A stretch of DNA of 64,000 bases from Kordiimonas lipolytica (GTDB taxonomy: Bacteria > Pseudomonadota > Alphaproteobacteria > Sphingomonadales > Kordiimonadaceae): the NCBI RefSeq assembly GCF_001550065.1, contig NZ_LRUB01000017.1:399786-463785 (forward strand), written 5' to 3'. Positions 8,859-19,100 of this stretch are shown here, piece by piece. Made by a program: the position numbers and the translations under genes. Below the pieces are notes generated by a model. It was given only the letters and a program-made list of their open reading frames with translations. It ran no database searches and was not told the origin of the DNA. Positions within the stretch are counted from its first letter, which is position 1, and the number at the start of each line of letters is the position of its first letter.

Positions 8859-9829
8859 TCTTCGCCGAATGTAACACCCGGCATCGCCCGGGTGTTGACC
8901 TTCAGCTCAAATACATCAGGGCGGCTATAGTGGCCGTCTGTATCCAGTGCCTGGCATTCCTCAAGCTGCTTTGCCATATCAACTTCCCCCATCACAAGGC
9001 CGGTGCGACCATAAACCGGATCCGCGATATAGCTGCCATCAGCGGCAATGATCGCGCTGCCGCCGGTGTGGATTTGTGTGTCATCGTCTCCCGGCATGGA
9101 GGCCAGCAAAGATTCGGCTTCAGGGGCGTTTACGGCCAGCGAGTGAAACCCCGCCATCACATCTGCCTTGGTGATCACGGCACCCGCGGCGGCCACGGCG
9201 CAGCGGCCCTCAAACGCATAGTGGCGGCTGGCCACATGGTTCATTTCCTTCACCATGGGCCACTGGGCAATATGGATGGCCTCGCCTTTCGCATGCATGG
9301 CAGCGCGTGCAAGCGGCATCCAGTGTTCCCAGCATATCAGCCCGCCAAGGGTGCCCCACGGCGTGTCGACGGTGGCGAGCGTGGAACCATCTCCCCATCC
9401 CCACACCAGCTTTTCGGTATAGGTGGGCATCAGCTTGCGGTGCGGCACTGGGTTTCCTGCGCCCGGCATGAAATAGAGCGTGCTGTTATAAAGCGTGTTG
9501 CCGATCCGCTCATGCGCCCCCATGACCATGTAGGTACCTAAGCGGTCGCAGCTTTCCTGCAGGCGTGCCAGATGGTCGTCGCCAAGCTGGACGCTGTTTT
9601 CCGCCAGCAGGCGAAACAGGGTCTTGGCGCCCGGGTCATCCCAGAGGCCTGCGCCAGGCGCAAAATCAAGCCACACTGGGTAGCCGGGCAGCCAGGTTTC
9701 CGGGAACACGATGATGTTGGCGCTGGCCTTCGCGGCCTCTTCCATATGTGTGATGGCTTTTTCCACACTGGCGGAAAGGTTCAGGAAAACAGGGGCTTCC
9801 TGCACGATGGCGATGGTTGGGTTGGTCAC
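8855..9829 (-). CDS. Nitrilase (carbon-nitrogen hydrolase family)
   Basis: The product is 324 residues from a GTG start at 9829. The frame is open further upstream, but that part lies inside the preceding gene, and AAGGA overlapping that gene's stop codon positions ribosomes at this GTG. The catalytic triad is visible: Glu44 (FPETW), Lys132 (HRKLMPT) and Cys166 (GLICWEHWMP). C-W-E-x-x-M-P around the cysteine is the branch 1 nitrilase signature, so hydrolysis of an organic nitrile to carboxylate plus ammonia is the best prediction. Nitrile hydrolases of cyanide type are an alternative. It is translationally coupled to the upstream protease gene, an odd pairing. Confidence 0.88.
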   Translation of the reverse strand: MTNPTIAIVQEAPVFLNLSASVEKAITHMEEAAKASANIIVFPETWLPGYPVWLDFAPGAGLWDDPGAKTLFRLLAENSVQLGDDHLARLQESCDRLGTYMVMGAHERIGNTLYNSTLYFMPGAGNPVPHRKLMPTYTEKLVWGWGDGSTLATVDTPWGTLGGLICWEHWMPLARAAMHAKGEAIHIAQWPMVKEMNHVASRHYAFEGRCAVAAAGAVITKADVMAGFHSLAVNAPEAESLLASMPGDDDTQIHTGGSAIIAADGSYIADPVYGRTGLVMGEVDMAKQLEECQALDTDGHYSRPDVFELKVNTRAMPGVTFGED

Positions 9830-9839
9830 AATGTTTTCC

Positions 9840-12212
9840 TTAGAATGATTTGGACAGGCCAATAAGAAGGAGGGTGTCGCTAACGTCCGCGACGTGGCCT
9901 GCATTAAAGCGCTGACCCGCGTTGGCCTCAAGGAACCAGCCGCCCAATTGCGTGCGGTAGGCCAGTTCAAGCGCCAGTTCGCGTGATGAGGGTGTCAGCG
10001 ATAGCTGCCGTTCCTTGAATAGCACATTGCCATCAATGTCCAGCCTGTCGCCGACAGTGAGGTGCGCGTTCGCACTTTCAACCCTGAGGGGCTGATGCAG
10101 GGTCAGGCTCAGCTGGTCGGTGTCTGTCATAACATCCATGGCTGTCAGCCGCGCCGTGAAGCTGGTGCCCAAAATGGTGCCAACATCGTCAAAAAGGCTA
10201 CCGGTATGTGCACTGGTTCTGGTCATCGTCGCGGTGCCGCTCACGCTGGCGCTGATGCGGTCCGAGACAAACCATGTGCCGCTTGCGCCAAGCCAGGTGG
10301 TGTCTGCGCCGCCTGCAAGTGCCAGGCTGCCTGCTGACCGACTGCCGAGCACGCTGCTGTCCTCATGCGATAGCCCGGCTTCAAGCGCCCAGCTCGCGCT
10401 GGTGGTGAAATGTTCGAACCGTGCGCCCACGGACTGTGTGCGGCTATCGTCTCTGAAGGCCTTGACCGGATGACGGTCCGTGCCGCTATCCTGATCGAGC
10501 GACAAGCCAACCCATACCATGCTGTTCTTGCCCACCGGCTGGCCGACTGCCATGTAGCTGCCACCGCCACCAGGTAAGGGGCTGCTGTTTGCATCGGTAA
10601 CCGACAGGGTTTGTCCCGTGCGGTAATCCACCGGCTGACGCCGGAGCGCGTCAGTAAGGCTGCGACCTGTGCCGATGACCCAGGTCGTGTTGCCCAGCGT
10701 GCCTGTAAATTCAAAGCTGGCGTCGATGGTGGGATCGAAGCTCTGTTCGGCCTGACCTGTCAGGGCAAAGGTGGGCGCAAAGTCCCTGTCGCGTGCCAGT
10801 GAATAATTCAGCGCCATGCCGCCAAGGCCCAGGCTGCTGGCCTGCTGGTCACGCCGCAGGTTCAGTGCGCCCTCCAGTAGACGCTTGTTGGTACTGGCCT
10901 GCACGAGGCCTGACGCGTCCATCTGGAAATCGCGGCCGTAGCTATCAAGGATCATGATGTCTTTAAGCCCGGCATGCAGCCCAGCTGCGTCACCGAAAGC
11001 ACTGCCCAGCAGGATGGCGGCGTCGGCGACAGGTTGCGCACCTGCCTTGACAGCAACCTTGGCTTGCCCCACAGGCTGAAGTGCCGCATCCAGGTTCAAA
11101 AGCCCTTGGCCGTATATATTGTCGACCCCGGCTTCACCCAGGTCGGTGGCTGTCTCAAACAGAATGTCCGCAACTTCACGGCCAGTCAGACTGGGCCAGC
11201 GATCAAGGATGAGGGCCGCGGCACCTGTGATGTGTGGCGCGGAAAAACTTGTACCGCTTAGAAAATAGAGCCCGGGGCCATTGGCTTCCGTATTCCATGG
11301 TGCAACGATCTTTTCGCCTGGCGCAACCAGATAGTGAAAGCGGGCAATGCCGTCACCTGCACGGTCAGAGAAGTCTGAAATTTCGAGGTTTTCATCCACT
11401 GAACCCGCAAGGATCAGCGCGCCCTTGCCATTGTTCAGGATGCCCCTTTCCACAAGCCGGTCAATGGCGTTGAGGTTTGATAGTGACGGCTCTGGATCAT
11501 AGTTGTTGCCAGCGGAACTGACAATCAGCGCACCCGCTTCGATGGCGGTGGTTTCAAATTCAAGGGTATAGCGCTCATCCACGTCCGGTAGGTTGCTCAC
11601 CACGTCATCTTCATCGAAACCAAGCGATTTGTTGATCACTCTCGCGCCATTTTCATAGGCGTAAAGATAAGGGTTGGAAACGGTATAGAGAATGCCGTTC
11701 GACCTCTCCTGATAGCTGCGAACGCCCGAGAAAAAGTCCACCGCGATCACTTCGGCGTCATAGGCCACGCCGTGGGTGTCAGCATCGTTCTTGATACCGG
11801 CCGCCACTACAGCCACGGCTTGGCCATGCGGTTGAGTGGATGCGGGCTTGTCAAACTGGGCTTCGTAGATTGCGCGTAGGTCTGGGTCTATGCCGCGGCT
11901 GGCACTGTGGAAGTTCACCTCATTTGAGGCGAAATTGAAATTGAAATCCACCAGCCCGATGGTGACACCGTCGCCGGTGTAGCCCTTGGCATAGGCGCTG
12001 GCTGCGTTGATGGCCTCAAGTCCCCAGGATCGATCATATTCCTCAGTTTTAAAGTCTTCGGGGTTTCCGTCCAGCGGGGGCTGTTCGGGTGGCTCTACAA
12101 TCGTCGGAATGACGGGAACCAGCCTTGGCGAGCTGGACCCTCCACACGCTGCCAAGGTTGTGGATAAGGCTATAAGCCCGACCAGATTGAGCCAACTGAT
12201 GCGACGCAGCAT
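9840..12212 (-). CDS. Lipoprotein S8 subtilase autotransporter
   Basis: The product is 790 residues. A signal peptide ends in a lipobox LAAC with Cys23, followed by a Pro-rich linker. The subtilisin-like domain (about 60-370) has Asp89 (GLVDF), His129 (PHG), oxyanion Asn236 (SAGNN) and Ser322 (SGTSFSAP). The C-terminal ~270 residues show alternating beta-strands and end in Phe, as in an autotransporter barrel. A lipid anchor plus subtilase passenger plus barrel recalls neisserial NalP, a surface-maturation protease. The start is supported by AAGGGGAA upstream. The stop codon overlaps the Shine-Dalgarno sequence of the nitrilase gene. The barrel assignment is by pattern, not by alignment. Confidence 0.88.
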   Translation of the reverse strand: MLRRISWLNLVGLIALSTTLAACGGSSSPRLVPVIPTIVEPPEQPPLDGNPEDFKTEEYDRSWGLEAINAASAYAKGYTGDGVTIGLVDFNFNFASNEVNFHSASRGIDPDLRAIYEAQFDKPASTQPHGQAVAVVAAGIKNDADTHGVAYDAEVIAVDFFSGVRSYQERSNGILYTVSNPYLYAYENGARVINKSLGFDEDDVVSNLPDVDERYTLEFETTAIEAGALIVSSAGNNYDPEPSLSNLNAIDRLVERGILNNGKGALILAGSVDENLEISDFSDRAGDGIARFHYLVAPGEKIVAPWNTEANGPGLYFLSGTSFSAPHITGAAALILDRWPSLTGREVADILFETATDLGEAGVDNIYGQGLLNLDAALQPVGQAKVAVKAGAQPVADAAILLGSAFGDAAGLHAGLKDIMILDSYGRDFQMDASGLVQASTNKRLLEGALNLRRDQQASSLGLGGMALNYSLARDRDFAPTFALTGQAEQSFDPTIDASFEFTGTLGNTTWVIGTGRSLTDALRRQPVDYRTGQTLSVTDANSSPLPGGGGSYMAVGQPVGKNSMVWVGLSLDQDSGTDRHPVKAFRDDSRTQSVGARFEHFTTSASWALEAGLSHEDSSVLGSRSAGSLALAGGADTTWLGASGTWFVSDRISASVSGTATMTRTSAHTGSLFDDVGTILGTSFTARLTAMDVMTDTDQLSLTLHQPLRVESANAHLTVGDRLDIDGNVLFKERQLSLTPSSRELALELAYRTQLGGWFLEANAGQRFNAGHVADVSDTLLLIGLSKSF

Positions 12213-12393
12213 ACGGTTCCCCTTTAACCCGCTTCCTACCCTGTAACTTTAGATGAATAAAAGCCTTGCACAAGCCAGCTGAACAAAATTTGAATGAACT
12301 CCAATGCCTACTACACGAATAGTTGACGCTGTCTTGAAGTGCGCCTCCGCATCTCCGCTGATAGACAAACAAAAGCACAGACAGGAGCATACC

Positions 12394-12852
12394 ATGAAGC
12401 GCATTATACCATTATTGGCCGCGATCATATTCGTTACAGCCCGTCCCGCTTGGGCCGGGGAGGACCCCATCTATACCGGCATTTTTAATAACCGGGCCGC
12501 GGGCGGCTATGATGTGGTGTCCTATTTTACGGACGGCACGGCGGAAAAAGGCAGCAAGAAATATCAGACAGACTATATGGGCGCAGAATGGCGGTTCACA
12601 TCAGAAGACCATCTCAATGCGTTCCTGGCTGAGCCCACAAAGTATGCGCCGCAGTATGGTGGATACTGCGCCTGGGCCATGGCACGTGGGTACACAGCGA
12701 AAGGGGACCCCGAGCAGTGGCGGATCGTGGATGGGAAGCTCTACCTGAACTATGACGCGTCAGTGAAGGCCAAATGGGAAGCCGACATACCGGGATTTAT
12801 AACGAAAGCTGATGTGAACTATCCCAAGCTCGTGGACCTGGAGGAGAATTGA
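12394..12852 (+). CDS. Secreted YHS-domain protein
   Basis: The product is 152 residues. A signal peptide (residues 1-~22, ending 'RPAWA') precedes a YHS-type domain: 'AAGGYDVVSYF', 'EWRFTSEDHLNAFLAEPTKYAPQYGGYCAWAMA'. YHS domains are small, often metal-linked modules found in periplasmic and redox proteins; no reaction is assigned. ATG 12394 has CAGGAG seven bases upstream, whereas the longer in-frame ATG at 12304 would spoil the signal peptide. The VOC gene begins two bases after the stop, so the two are almost certainly co-expressed. Divergent from the autotransporter gene. Confidence 0.85.
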   Translation: MKRIIPLLAAIIFVTARPAWAGEDPIYTGIFNNRAAGGYDVVSYFTDGTAEKGSKKYQTDYMGAEWRFTSEDHLNAFLAEPTKYAPQYGGYCAWAMARGYTAKGDPEQWRIVDGKLYLNYDASVKAKWEADIPGFITKADVNYPKLVDLEEN

Positions 12853-12854
12853 GA

Positions 12855-13349
12855 ATGCGGATTTCGCACTATCTGGCCGGTATCTGGCTCCTGGTGGCAG
12901 GCGCTGCCCCAATTGTGGTCGCCGAGGCGCCGACCCTGGGGGTCAATCATATCGGGCTTGCGGTGTCAAAACTTGATGCGTCGGCATCCTTTTTCGTCGA
13001 TACGCTCGGTTGGCGCCGGGCCGGTGGCGACCCTGACTATCCAGCGATATTCGTCACCGACGGCAAGGCGTTTGTTACATTATGGCAGGTGGAAAATCCG
13101 TTGGAAGCCGTGCCATTCAACCGCATGAAAAATGTCGGCCTGCATCATATGGCCATGACCATGGAAAGCCTGGAAGCGCTTCATGCCCTGCATGCGAAGC
13201 TTTTGCAGACAGAGGGTGTCACCATAGAGTTCGCTCCGGAATTCATGGGGCAGGGGCCCACCACGCATATGATGATCCGCGATCCTTCGGGCCTGCGGCT
13301 GGAGTTTGTTGTACCCGCCAGCCGGATGCCCAAGGCGGAAGGCGAGTAA
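12855..13349 (+). CDS. Exported VOC (glyoxalase/dioxygenase superfamily) protein
   Basis: The product is 164 residues. An N-terminal signal peptide (to about 'VVAEA') leads into a single VOC domain with paired beta-alpha-beta-beta-beta units: 'VNHIGLAVSKLDASASFFVDTLGW', 'GLHHMAMTME', and a final 'RDPSGLRLEFVVP'. Candidate metal ligands are the His of NHIG, the His of HHMA and the Glu of LEF. Most VOC enzymes are cytoplasmic, so export is unusual. ATG 12855 is preceded by GAGGAG. Its proximity to the YHS gene suggests one functional unit in the periplasm; the substrate is unknown. Confidence 0.82.
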   Translation: MRISHYLAGIWLLVAGAAPIVVAEAPTLGVNHIGLAVSKLDASASFFVDTLGWRRAGGDPDYPAIFVTDGKAFVTLWQVENPLEAVPFNRMKNVGLHHMAMTMESLEALHALHAKLLQTEGVTIEFAPEFMGQGPTTHMMIRDPSGLRLEFVVPASRMPKAEGE

Positions 13350-13352
13350 ACG

Positions 13353-14117
13353 TCAGGTCCATTCACCTTCGGTTGGGATCTTGATTGTCGTGCCGCAATG
13401 TTTACAGTGCACGGCGTCCGGGTCATGCCGGTTCAGACCGCAGGTTTCGCAAGCATATTGCACCTTTGTAGGCCTGAAGATTGTTTGTACCAGGCGCAGG
13501 AACAAAGCCACGCCAAACACCATGATGATCACAGACACCATGCGGCCCAGTGTATCGTCCATGGTGATGTCGCCAAAGCCTGTGGTCGTCAGGGTCGCAA
13601 CTGTATAGTAAAGCGCGTCCAGATAGTTGTTGATGGACGCGTTCCGCCCCGCTTCTAGCACATACACAACGGCAGTGATGACAAACACGAAAATGGCAAG
13701 GTTGACGCTTGAAAGGATAACCTGCTCATTCTGCCGGAACCAGGAGGATTCCTGCCGTATGGTCTTCAGCATATGGTAGCTGCGCATCAGGCGGAGCATG
13801 CGCACCACGCGCAGGAAGCCAAGGTTGTCGATGAAGAGCGGGGCAATCAGCGAAAAGATCACGATCAGGTCTGCGAGCGAACTGAAGCTGACAAGGAAGC
13901 GCAGCTTACGGCGCGCGATATAAAGCCGGGCGGAAAACTCCACAAGCAGGAATAGGGCGATACTGTAGTCGATGATATACGTGGCGAGGCCACGCTCCAG
14001 CAGCGATGACAGGATGAAAAAGGCGATTGTCAGCAGATCCAATGCCAACAAGGCCAGTCGAAAGCGGTGAGCCCGTTGATCTGCCCCGAAATATAGATGT
14101 GCCAGTTTTTCTTTCAC
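13353..14117 (-). CDS. Voltage-gated-type potassium channel protein with C-terminal zinc ribbon
   Basis: The product is 254 residues from a GTG start with GGGAGG upstream. The layout is six transmembrane segments: S1-S3 (about 20-95), an Arg-rich S4 ('LRVVRMLRLMRSYHM', 102-116), S5 (about 135-155), pore loop and S6 (about 190-212). The selectivity filter reads TTTGFGD (177-183), a variant of the usual T-x-G-Y-G-D. After S6 the tail carries four cysteines (223, 226, 238, 241) in two C-x-x-C pairs, forming a probable zinc ribbon. A cation, likely K+, channel role is known for the family; the ribbon's function is unknown. Confidence 0.88.
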   Translation of the reverse strand: MKEKLAHLYFGADQRAHRFRLALLALDLLTIAFFILSSLLERGLATYIIDYSIALFLLVEFSARLYIARRKLRFLVSFSSLADLIVIFSLIAPLFIDNLGFLRVVRMLRLMRSYHMLKTIRQESSWFRQNEQVILSSVNLAIFVFVITAVVYVLEAGRNASINNYLDALYYTVATLTTTGFGDITMDDTLGRMVSVIIMVFGVALFLRLVQTIFRPTKVQYACETCGLNRHDPDAVHCKHCGTTIKIPTEGEWT

Positions 14118-14313
14118 CCTGGTTCCTCCCTTGGACGAGCTTGTGCGGGCTGTTCGCGCTAGCAGAAACCTGCCCCATCAGAGCGAACCCTGCAAGTGTC
14201 TTGGCGCTGTCCTAGTGCTGCGATTGACGGGCTGCGGCATTGAACGATACACTCCCAACACATCTGGGAAGTTCGTCAAATATACGGGACAGCCGTATCA
14301 GAGGGAGTTTTGT

Positions 14314-16062
14314 ATGCGTATGCTGCGTATTTTTGTGGCCCTGGTAGCCGCGTTTGGGGTGATGGCTAGTGCCACTTGGGCCGACACAAGTGCCCCTATC
14401 ATTGTTTATGACACCCAGTTTCACCCAACCATAGCCCGGAACGGGATGGTGGTGAGCCAGGAGACTTTTGCTTCTGAAGCAGGCAGAGAAATCCTTGAAA
14501 AGGGCGGTAATGTGGTGGATGCGGCGGTGGCCACGGGGTTTGCCTTGGCCGTTACCCACCCACAGGCCGGTAACCTGGGTGGCGGCGGCTTCATGATGAT
14601 CTACCTTCGGGCGGAAGACCGGGTGATAGCGCTGGATTACCGCGAGATGGCGCCCGCGGCGGCCCACAGGGATATGTTCCTCGATGAAAACGGCGATGTA
14701 GATGACAATCTCGTACAATACACGATGAAGGCCAGTGGTGTCCCAGGGACAGTGATGGGCCTGACGACAGCCCTTGAGAAATACGGCACCATGTCCCTCG
14801 CGGATGTGATGGCCCCGGCTATCAGACTTGCGGAAGAGGGCTTCCCGATGACATGGGCTTTGAATGAGTCGCTCGGGCGCTATGCAAAGCGCCTGAAGGC
14901 AGACCCGGAAAGCGCCAAAAACTATTTTAAGCCGGATGGCTCCCTTTATGAAGCTGGGGAGATTTTCCGCCAGCCTGATCTGGCAGAAACGCTGAAAATT
15001 ATCGCAGCCAAGGGTGCTGCCGGGTTTTATGAAGGCCCGGTTGCCGACAAGCTCATCTCGGCAATGGAGGCGCAGGGCGGCATCATGACCCATGAAGACC
15101 TGAAGAAATATCGCGTGGTCGAGCGTACGCCACTCACGAGCAGTTACCGCGGGTATCAGATTGTTTCCATGCCGCCGCCATCGTCTGGCGGAGTGCATGT
15201 GATACAAATGCTGAATGTTCTGGAAGGCTGGGACATGAAATCGCTTGGCCATAATAGTGCGGCCTATATTCACCGGCTGACGGAAAGCATGAAATATGCC
15301 TATGCGGATCGTTCAAAATATCTGGGAGACCCGGACTATTTCGATGTGCCGGTCAAGACGCTAACCAGCAAAGAATACGCAGCTGATATCAGGGGCAAGA
15401 TCAATCTCGATCGCGCAACACCCTCGACAGAAATCGCACCCGCGCAAAACCTTCCGGAAGAAAGCAACGATACCACGCATTTCTCGGTGATGGACAAGGC
15501 AGGCAACATGGTTTCCAACACCTACACGCTGAACTACACCTACGGCAACGGTCATTCGGTGCCAGGTGCGGGGTTCCTGCTGAACAACGAGATGGATGAT
15601 TTTTCTGCTAAGCCGGGTATGCCGAACGGCTATGGCTTGCTGGGTGGGGAAGCCAATTCCATCGAGCCGGGCAAGCGCCCCTTGAGTTCCATGACACCGA
15701 CTTTCCTTTTCAAGGATGGAGAGCCGGTTATGGCGACCGGCAGCCCAGGCGGGTCTACTATTATCACAGTTGTTTTGCAGACAATCCTGAATGTGATGGA
15801 GTTTGACATGAATGTGCAGGCCGCAGTCAACATGCCGCGCATTCACCACCAGTGGTATCCTGACCGTTTGTTCCTGGAACCGGGTCATTCGGTTGATACT
15901 CGCCGCATGCTGGGGCAGATGGGGCATAAGGTGAAGACGGGGGCCAATGAAGCTTGGGATACCGTTCTTGGCTCTGCCCAGTCCCTCGCCCGTTCGGTGG
16001 ATGGCCTGATCCTGGGGGCCGCTGATCCGCGCAGACCGGGCTCCTTTGCCGCTGGGTACTAG
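14314..16062 (+). CDS. ggt: Gamma-glutamyltransferase
   Basis: The product is 582 residues with a signal peptide ending near 'ATWA'; it is periplasmic. The large-subunit start region 'ASEAGREILEKGGNVVDAAVATGFAL', then 'NLGGGGFMM' and 'DYRE', are typical. The autoprocessing and nucleophile site is ESNDTTHFSV: cleavage before Thr387 would give large and small subunits. Small-subunit motifs follow ('GNMVSNTYTLN', 'PLSSMTPTF', 'GSPGGSTII'). It hydrolyses or transfers the gamma-glutamyl group of glutathione. ATG 14314 has GAGGGAG seven bases upstream; the frame is open earlier but without a signal peptide. Confidence 0.95.
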   Translation: MRMLRIFVALVAAFGVMASATWADTSAPIIVYDTQFHPTIARNGMVVSQETFASEAGREILEKGGNVVDAAVATGFALAVTHPQAGNLGGGGFMMIYLRAEDRVIALDYREMAPAAAHRDMFLDENGDVDDNLVQYTMKASGVPGTVMGLTTALEKYGTMSLADVMAPAIRLAEEGFPMTWALNESLGRYAKRLKADPESAKNYFKPDGSLYEAGEIFRQPDLAETLKIIAAKGAAGFYEGPVADKLISAMEAQGGIMTHEDLKKYRVVERTPLTSSYRGYQIVSMPPPSSGGVHVIQMLNVLEGWDMKSLGHNSAAYIHRLTESMKYAYADRSKYLGDPDYFDVPVKTLTSKEYAADIRGKINLDRATPSTEIAPAQNLPEESNDTTHFSVMDKAGNMVSNTYTLNYTYGNGHSVPGAGFLLNNEMDDFSAKPGMPNGYGLLGGEANSIEPGKRPLSSMTPTFLFKDGEPVMATGSPGGSTIITVVLQTILNVMEFDMNVQAAVNMPRIHHQWYPDRLFLEPGHSVDTRRMLGQMGHKVKTGANEAWDTVLGSAQSLARSVDGLILGAADPRRPGSFAAGY

Positions 16063-16079
16063 CGGCAGCTTCACAAAGA

Positions 16080-16113
16080 GAAAGGCCACCGGACATCCGG
16101 TGGCCTTTCTTTG
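16080..16113. terminator. Terminator after ggt, probably bidirectional
   Basis: GAAAGGCCACCGG and CCGGTGGCCTTTC form a near-perfect stem around ACAT, with T-rich sequence on one side and A-rich on the other. It serves ggt and may also stop the convergent RND operon. Confidence 0.85.
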
Positions 16114-16132
16114 TTTCGCCATGCTGTGCAGC

Positions 16133-19100
16133 CTATTCGGCCTGTGCAGGTGCTTCTTTCTTGGGTTTGCCCTGGAAAATGCGTTTTATCGCCGCCCATA
16201 GGCGCCGGAACATGGCACCGATGTCCAGCCCGATAGCGAACAGGGCCGGTACCATCAGAAGCGTCACAAAGAAGGCAATCAGGACGCCGCCTGCCAGTGC
16301 AACAACCACCGGCTTCAGGAAGGCCGCCTGGATCGACTGCTCCAGCATCATTGGTACCAGACCAACGAAAGTAGTGACAGACGTCAGCAGGATTGGGCGG
16401 AAGCGAGCAACGCCTGCTTCCACGATCGCCTCAATTGGCTTCATGCCTCGTTCGCGTAGCTTGTTGCAATAGTCCATCAAGACAAGGTTGTCGTTGATCA
16501 CAACCCCTGCAGCGGCCGCAATACCGAAGTAGCTGAAGATGCCCAGTGTCATGTCCGTTGCAAGGTGGCCCAGGAATGCGCCCACAATCGCATATGGGAT
16601 CGCGATCATGATCGCAAAGGGTTGCCAGTAGCTTTTGAAGGCTACCGCCAGCATCATATACATGATGAAGAAAGCCATGCCGTACAGTTTGGCGATCTCG
16701 ATCAGGAATTTCTGCTGTCCTTGCGCCTGGCCAATTGGCTCACGGTTCACGCCGGGATACTTCTTCTCCCAAGACGGGAAGAAATTTTTCTCAAGGTCCT
16801 TCATGATGTCATCACGAACGCTTGTCTTGAGATCGGCACTGACACGGGCCGCACGGCTCATGTTCCAGCGGTTGATCGCGGTAATGCCTGGGGCATATTC
16901 GAGATCTGCAATTGCCAGCAGCGGCACCTCTTTACCATCAGACGTCCGAACACGGAAATCTTTCAGGCTTTCAATGGTGCGACGGCTTTCCCGTGGATAG
17001 CGAACCATGACTTTTACGTCCTGGCCCTCACGTGGGATGCGCTGTGCTTCAACGCCATAGTATGCCTGGCGAACCTGTGTCGATACATCCGCAAGTGTCA
17101 GGCCAAGCTTTTCGGCGCCGGGCTTGAGTTCAAGGCGGATTTCCTCAGACGCACCGGAAAGGTTGTTCCGCACATCATAGAGGGCATCATAAGTGCGCAG
17201 CTGTGATTCAAGATCGTCAACCGCATCGCGCAGGATGTCGAGGTCAGGGTGACGAACCGACAGCTCAAAGCCCGGGCTGTTGTTGCCGTCCTGGTATTCC
17301 ACGGAAACAGACTTGGCATCAGGTACATCGCCCATCAGTTCGCGAAGGCGGATAGCAGCCTCTTTTGTCGTCATCTCCCGTTTTTCTGGTGGAGCCAGCT
17401 TCACAATCGCCAGAACGCTGTCACGGCGAGACCGGGTATACCAGTTCTCAATAAGGTGGCCTTCCCCATCGCTCAGCTGTTCAACCTCTTCCACCAGAGC
17501 CTTTTCGGCGTTCTGAAGCTGTTCGAGGATTTCCAGTGCCCGATTATAGGACGCCCCTTCCGGCATGGTCACATTGACCCTGATTTCGTCGCTATCGAAT
17601 TCCGGATCCCAGCCTTGCTTGATATAGCCTAGGCTGTTGAGCGCGAAGCCGACGATCAGGACAAAGATGAAGATAGAGAACGTCAGATACCGGCGATTTA
17701 CAGCCCACTCGCCGATGCCGCGATAATGGCGTTGGGCGAAGTTGGTGATGCCACCGGAAATCTTCTTTTGGAAGCGGCTGAAACGACCCAGATTGGTGCG
17801 GGGTTTCAGGTGCGACAGGTGAGCCGGCAGGATCAAGAGCGATTCAACCAGCGAGAAGGTCAGCGCCGTTACCACAACCCAGGTAATGTGCCGCGTGAAT
17901 TCAGCGGTGTTGCCACCGACGGCAACCCAGGGCAGGAAAGCGATGATGGTGGTCAAAACGGCGAAAATCACCGGTTTGGCCACAAGCTGTGTGCCGAATA
18001 CAGAAGCGGTTATGCCGCCTCCGGTTTTCTGGCTTTCAGAGTGAATGCTTTCACCTACGACGATCGCATCATCAACCACAATCCCCAACACCAGAAGGAA
18101 GGCAAAGGTGGACAGCATGTTGATGGAAACACCAAGCGCTGGCAGGAACACGAATGCACCCGCATAAGCGGTGGCGATACCGATGGATACCCAGAAGGCC
18201 ACAATGGGCCGCAGAGTGAGCATCAGCACGATCAGAACGAGGATGAGACCCCAGAAGGCAGAACCGCCGATGGTTTCCATCCGCCCCTGGAAGGCTTCGT
18301 TATTGTCGGTCCAGAGTGTCAGTTTCGCACCCGTGGGCAGGCTTTCTGTACGCTCCTTGATCCATTTATTCACGGACTGTGACGCCGTCACGATGTCCAT
18401 GGTTTCTGTGGTCATTACCTGCAGAAGCACAGCAGGCTCACCGTTCAGGGTTGCCAGGATTTCATTATCCTCGAACCCGTCAATAACGGTTGCCACGTCG
18501 CCAACGCGAATGGTGCCACCGTCATTGGTTTGGCGAACAATGATGGAAGCGAAGTCATGCTTGTTGTCAGCCATGTTCCGCGTCGTAATATTGAACTCAC
18601 CGGCACTGGTGCGAACCGTGCCGCTTGAAGAATTCAACGAGTTATTGCGGATTGCGTTGGCAACTTGGGCAAAGCTCAGGTTGTAGCGGCGAAGCTGCTC
18701 TTCGCTCACCTCGATTGAGACTTCTTCGTTGCGAACGCCAAACAGTTCAACAAGGTTCACGGCATCAAGCTGAGCCGCTTCACGGCGTAGCTTTTCAGCC
18801 AGCCGTTTCAGTTCACGTTCCCCAAGGTCACCGTGTACTGCAATGCGGATATATTCGTCCCTGTTGACCCACTGCTGAACCCGAGGAGGTTCAATGTCAC
18901 GTGGGAAACTGGAAATGGAATCGACCCGGATCTTCACGTCGTTCATGAACTGGGTGAAGTCGACATTCTCTTCCGCAAGGATGTAGATGCCGCCGAAACC
19001 TTCCTGGGACGTTGACCGCACCCACTGGATGTTATCCAGGTCGCGAACCGATTCCTCGACCCGCGCGACAATCTGTTCCTCAATCTCAACGGGGCTGGCG

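Noticed and set aside
14212..15273. Minus-strand open frame opposite ggt
   Set aside because: Antisense to a confident gene in the usual GC-rich shadow frame.
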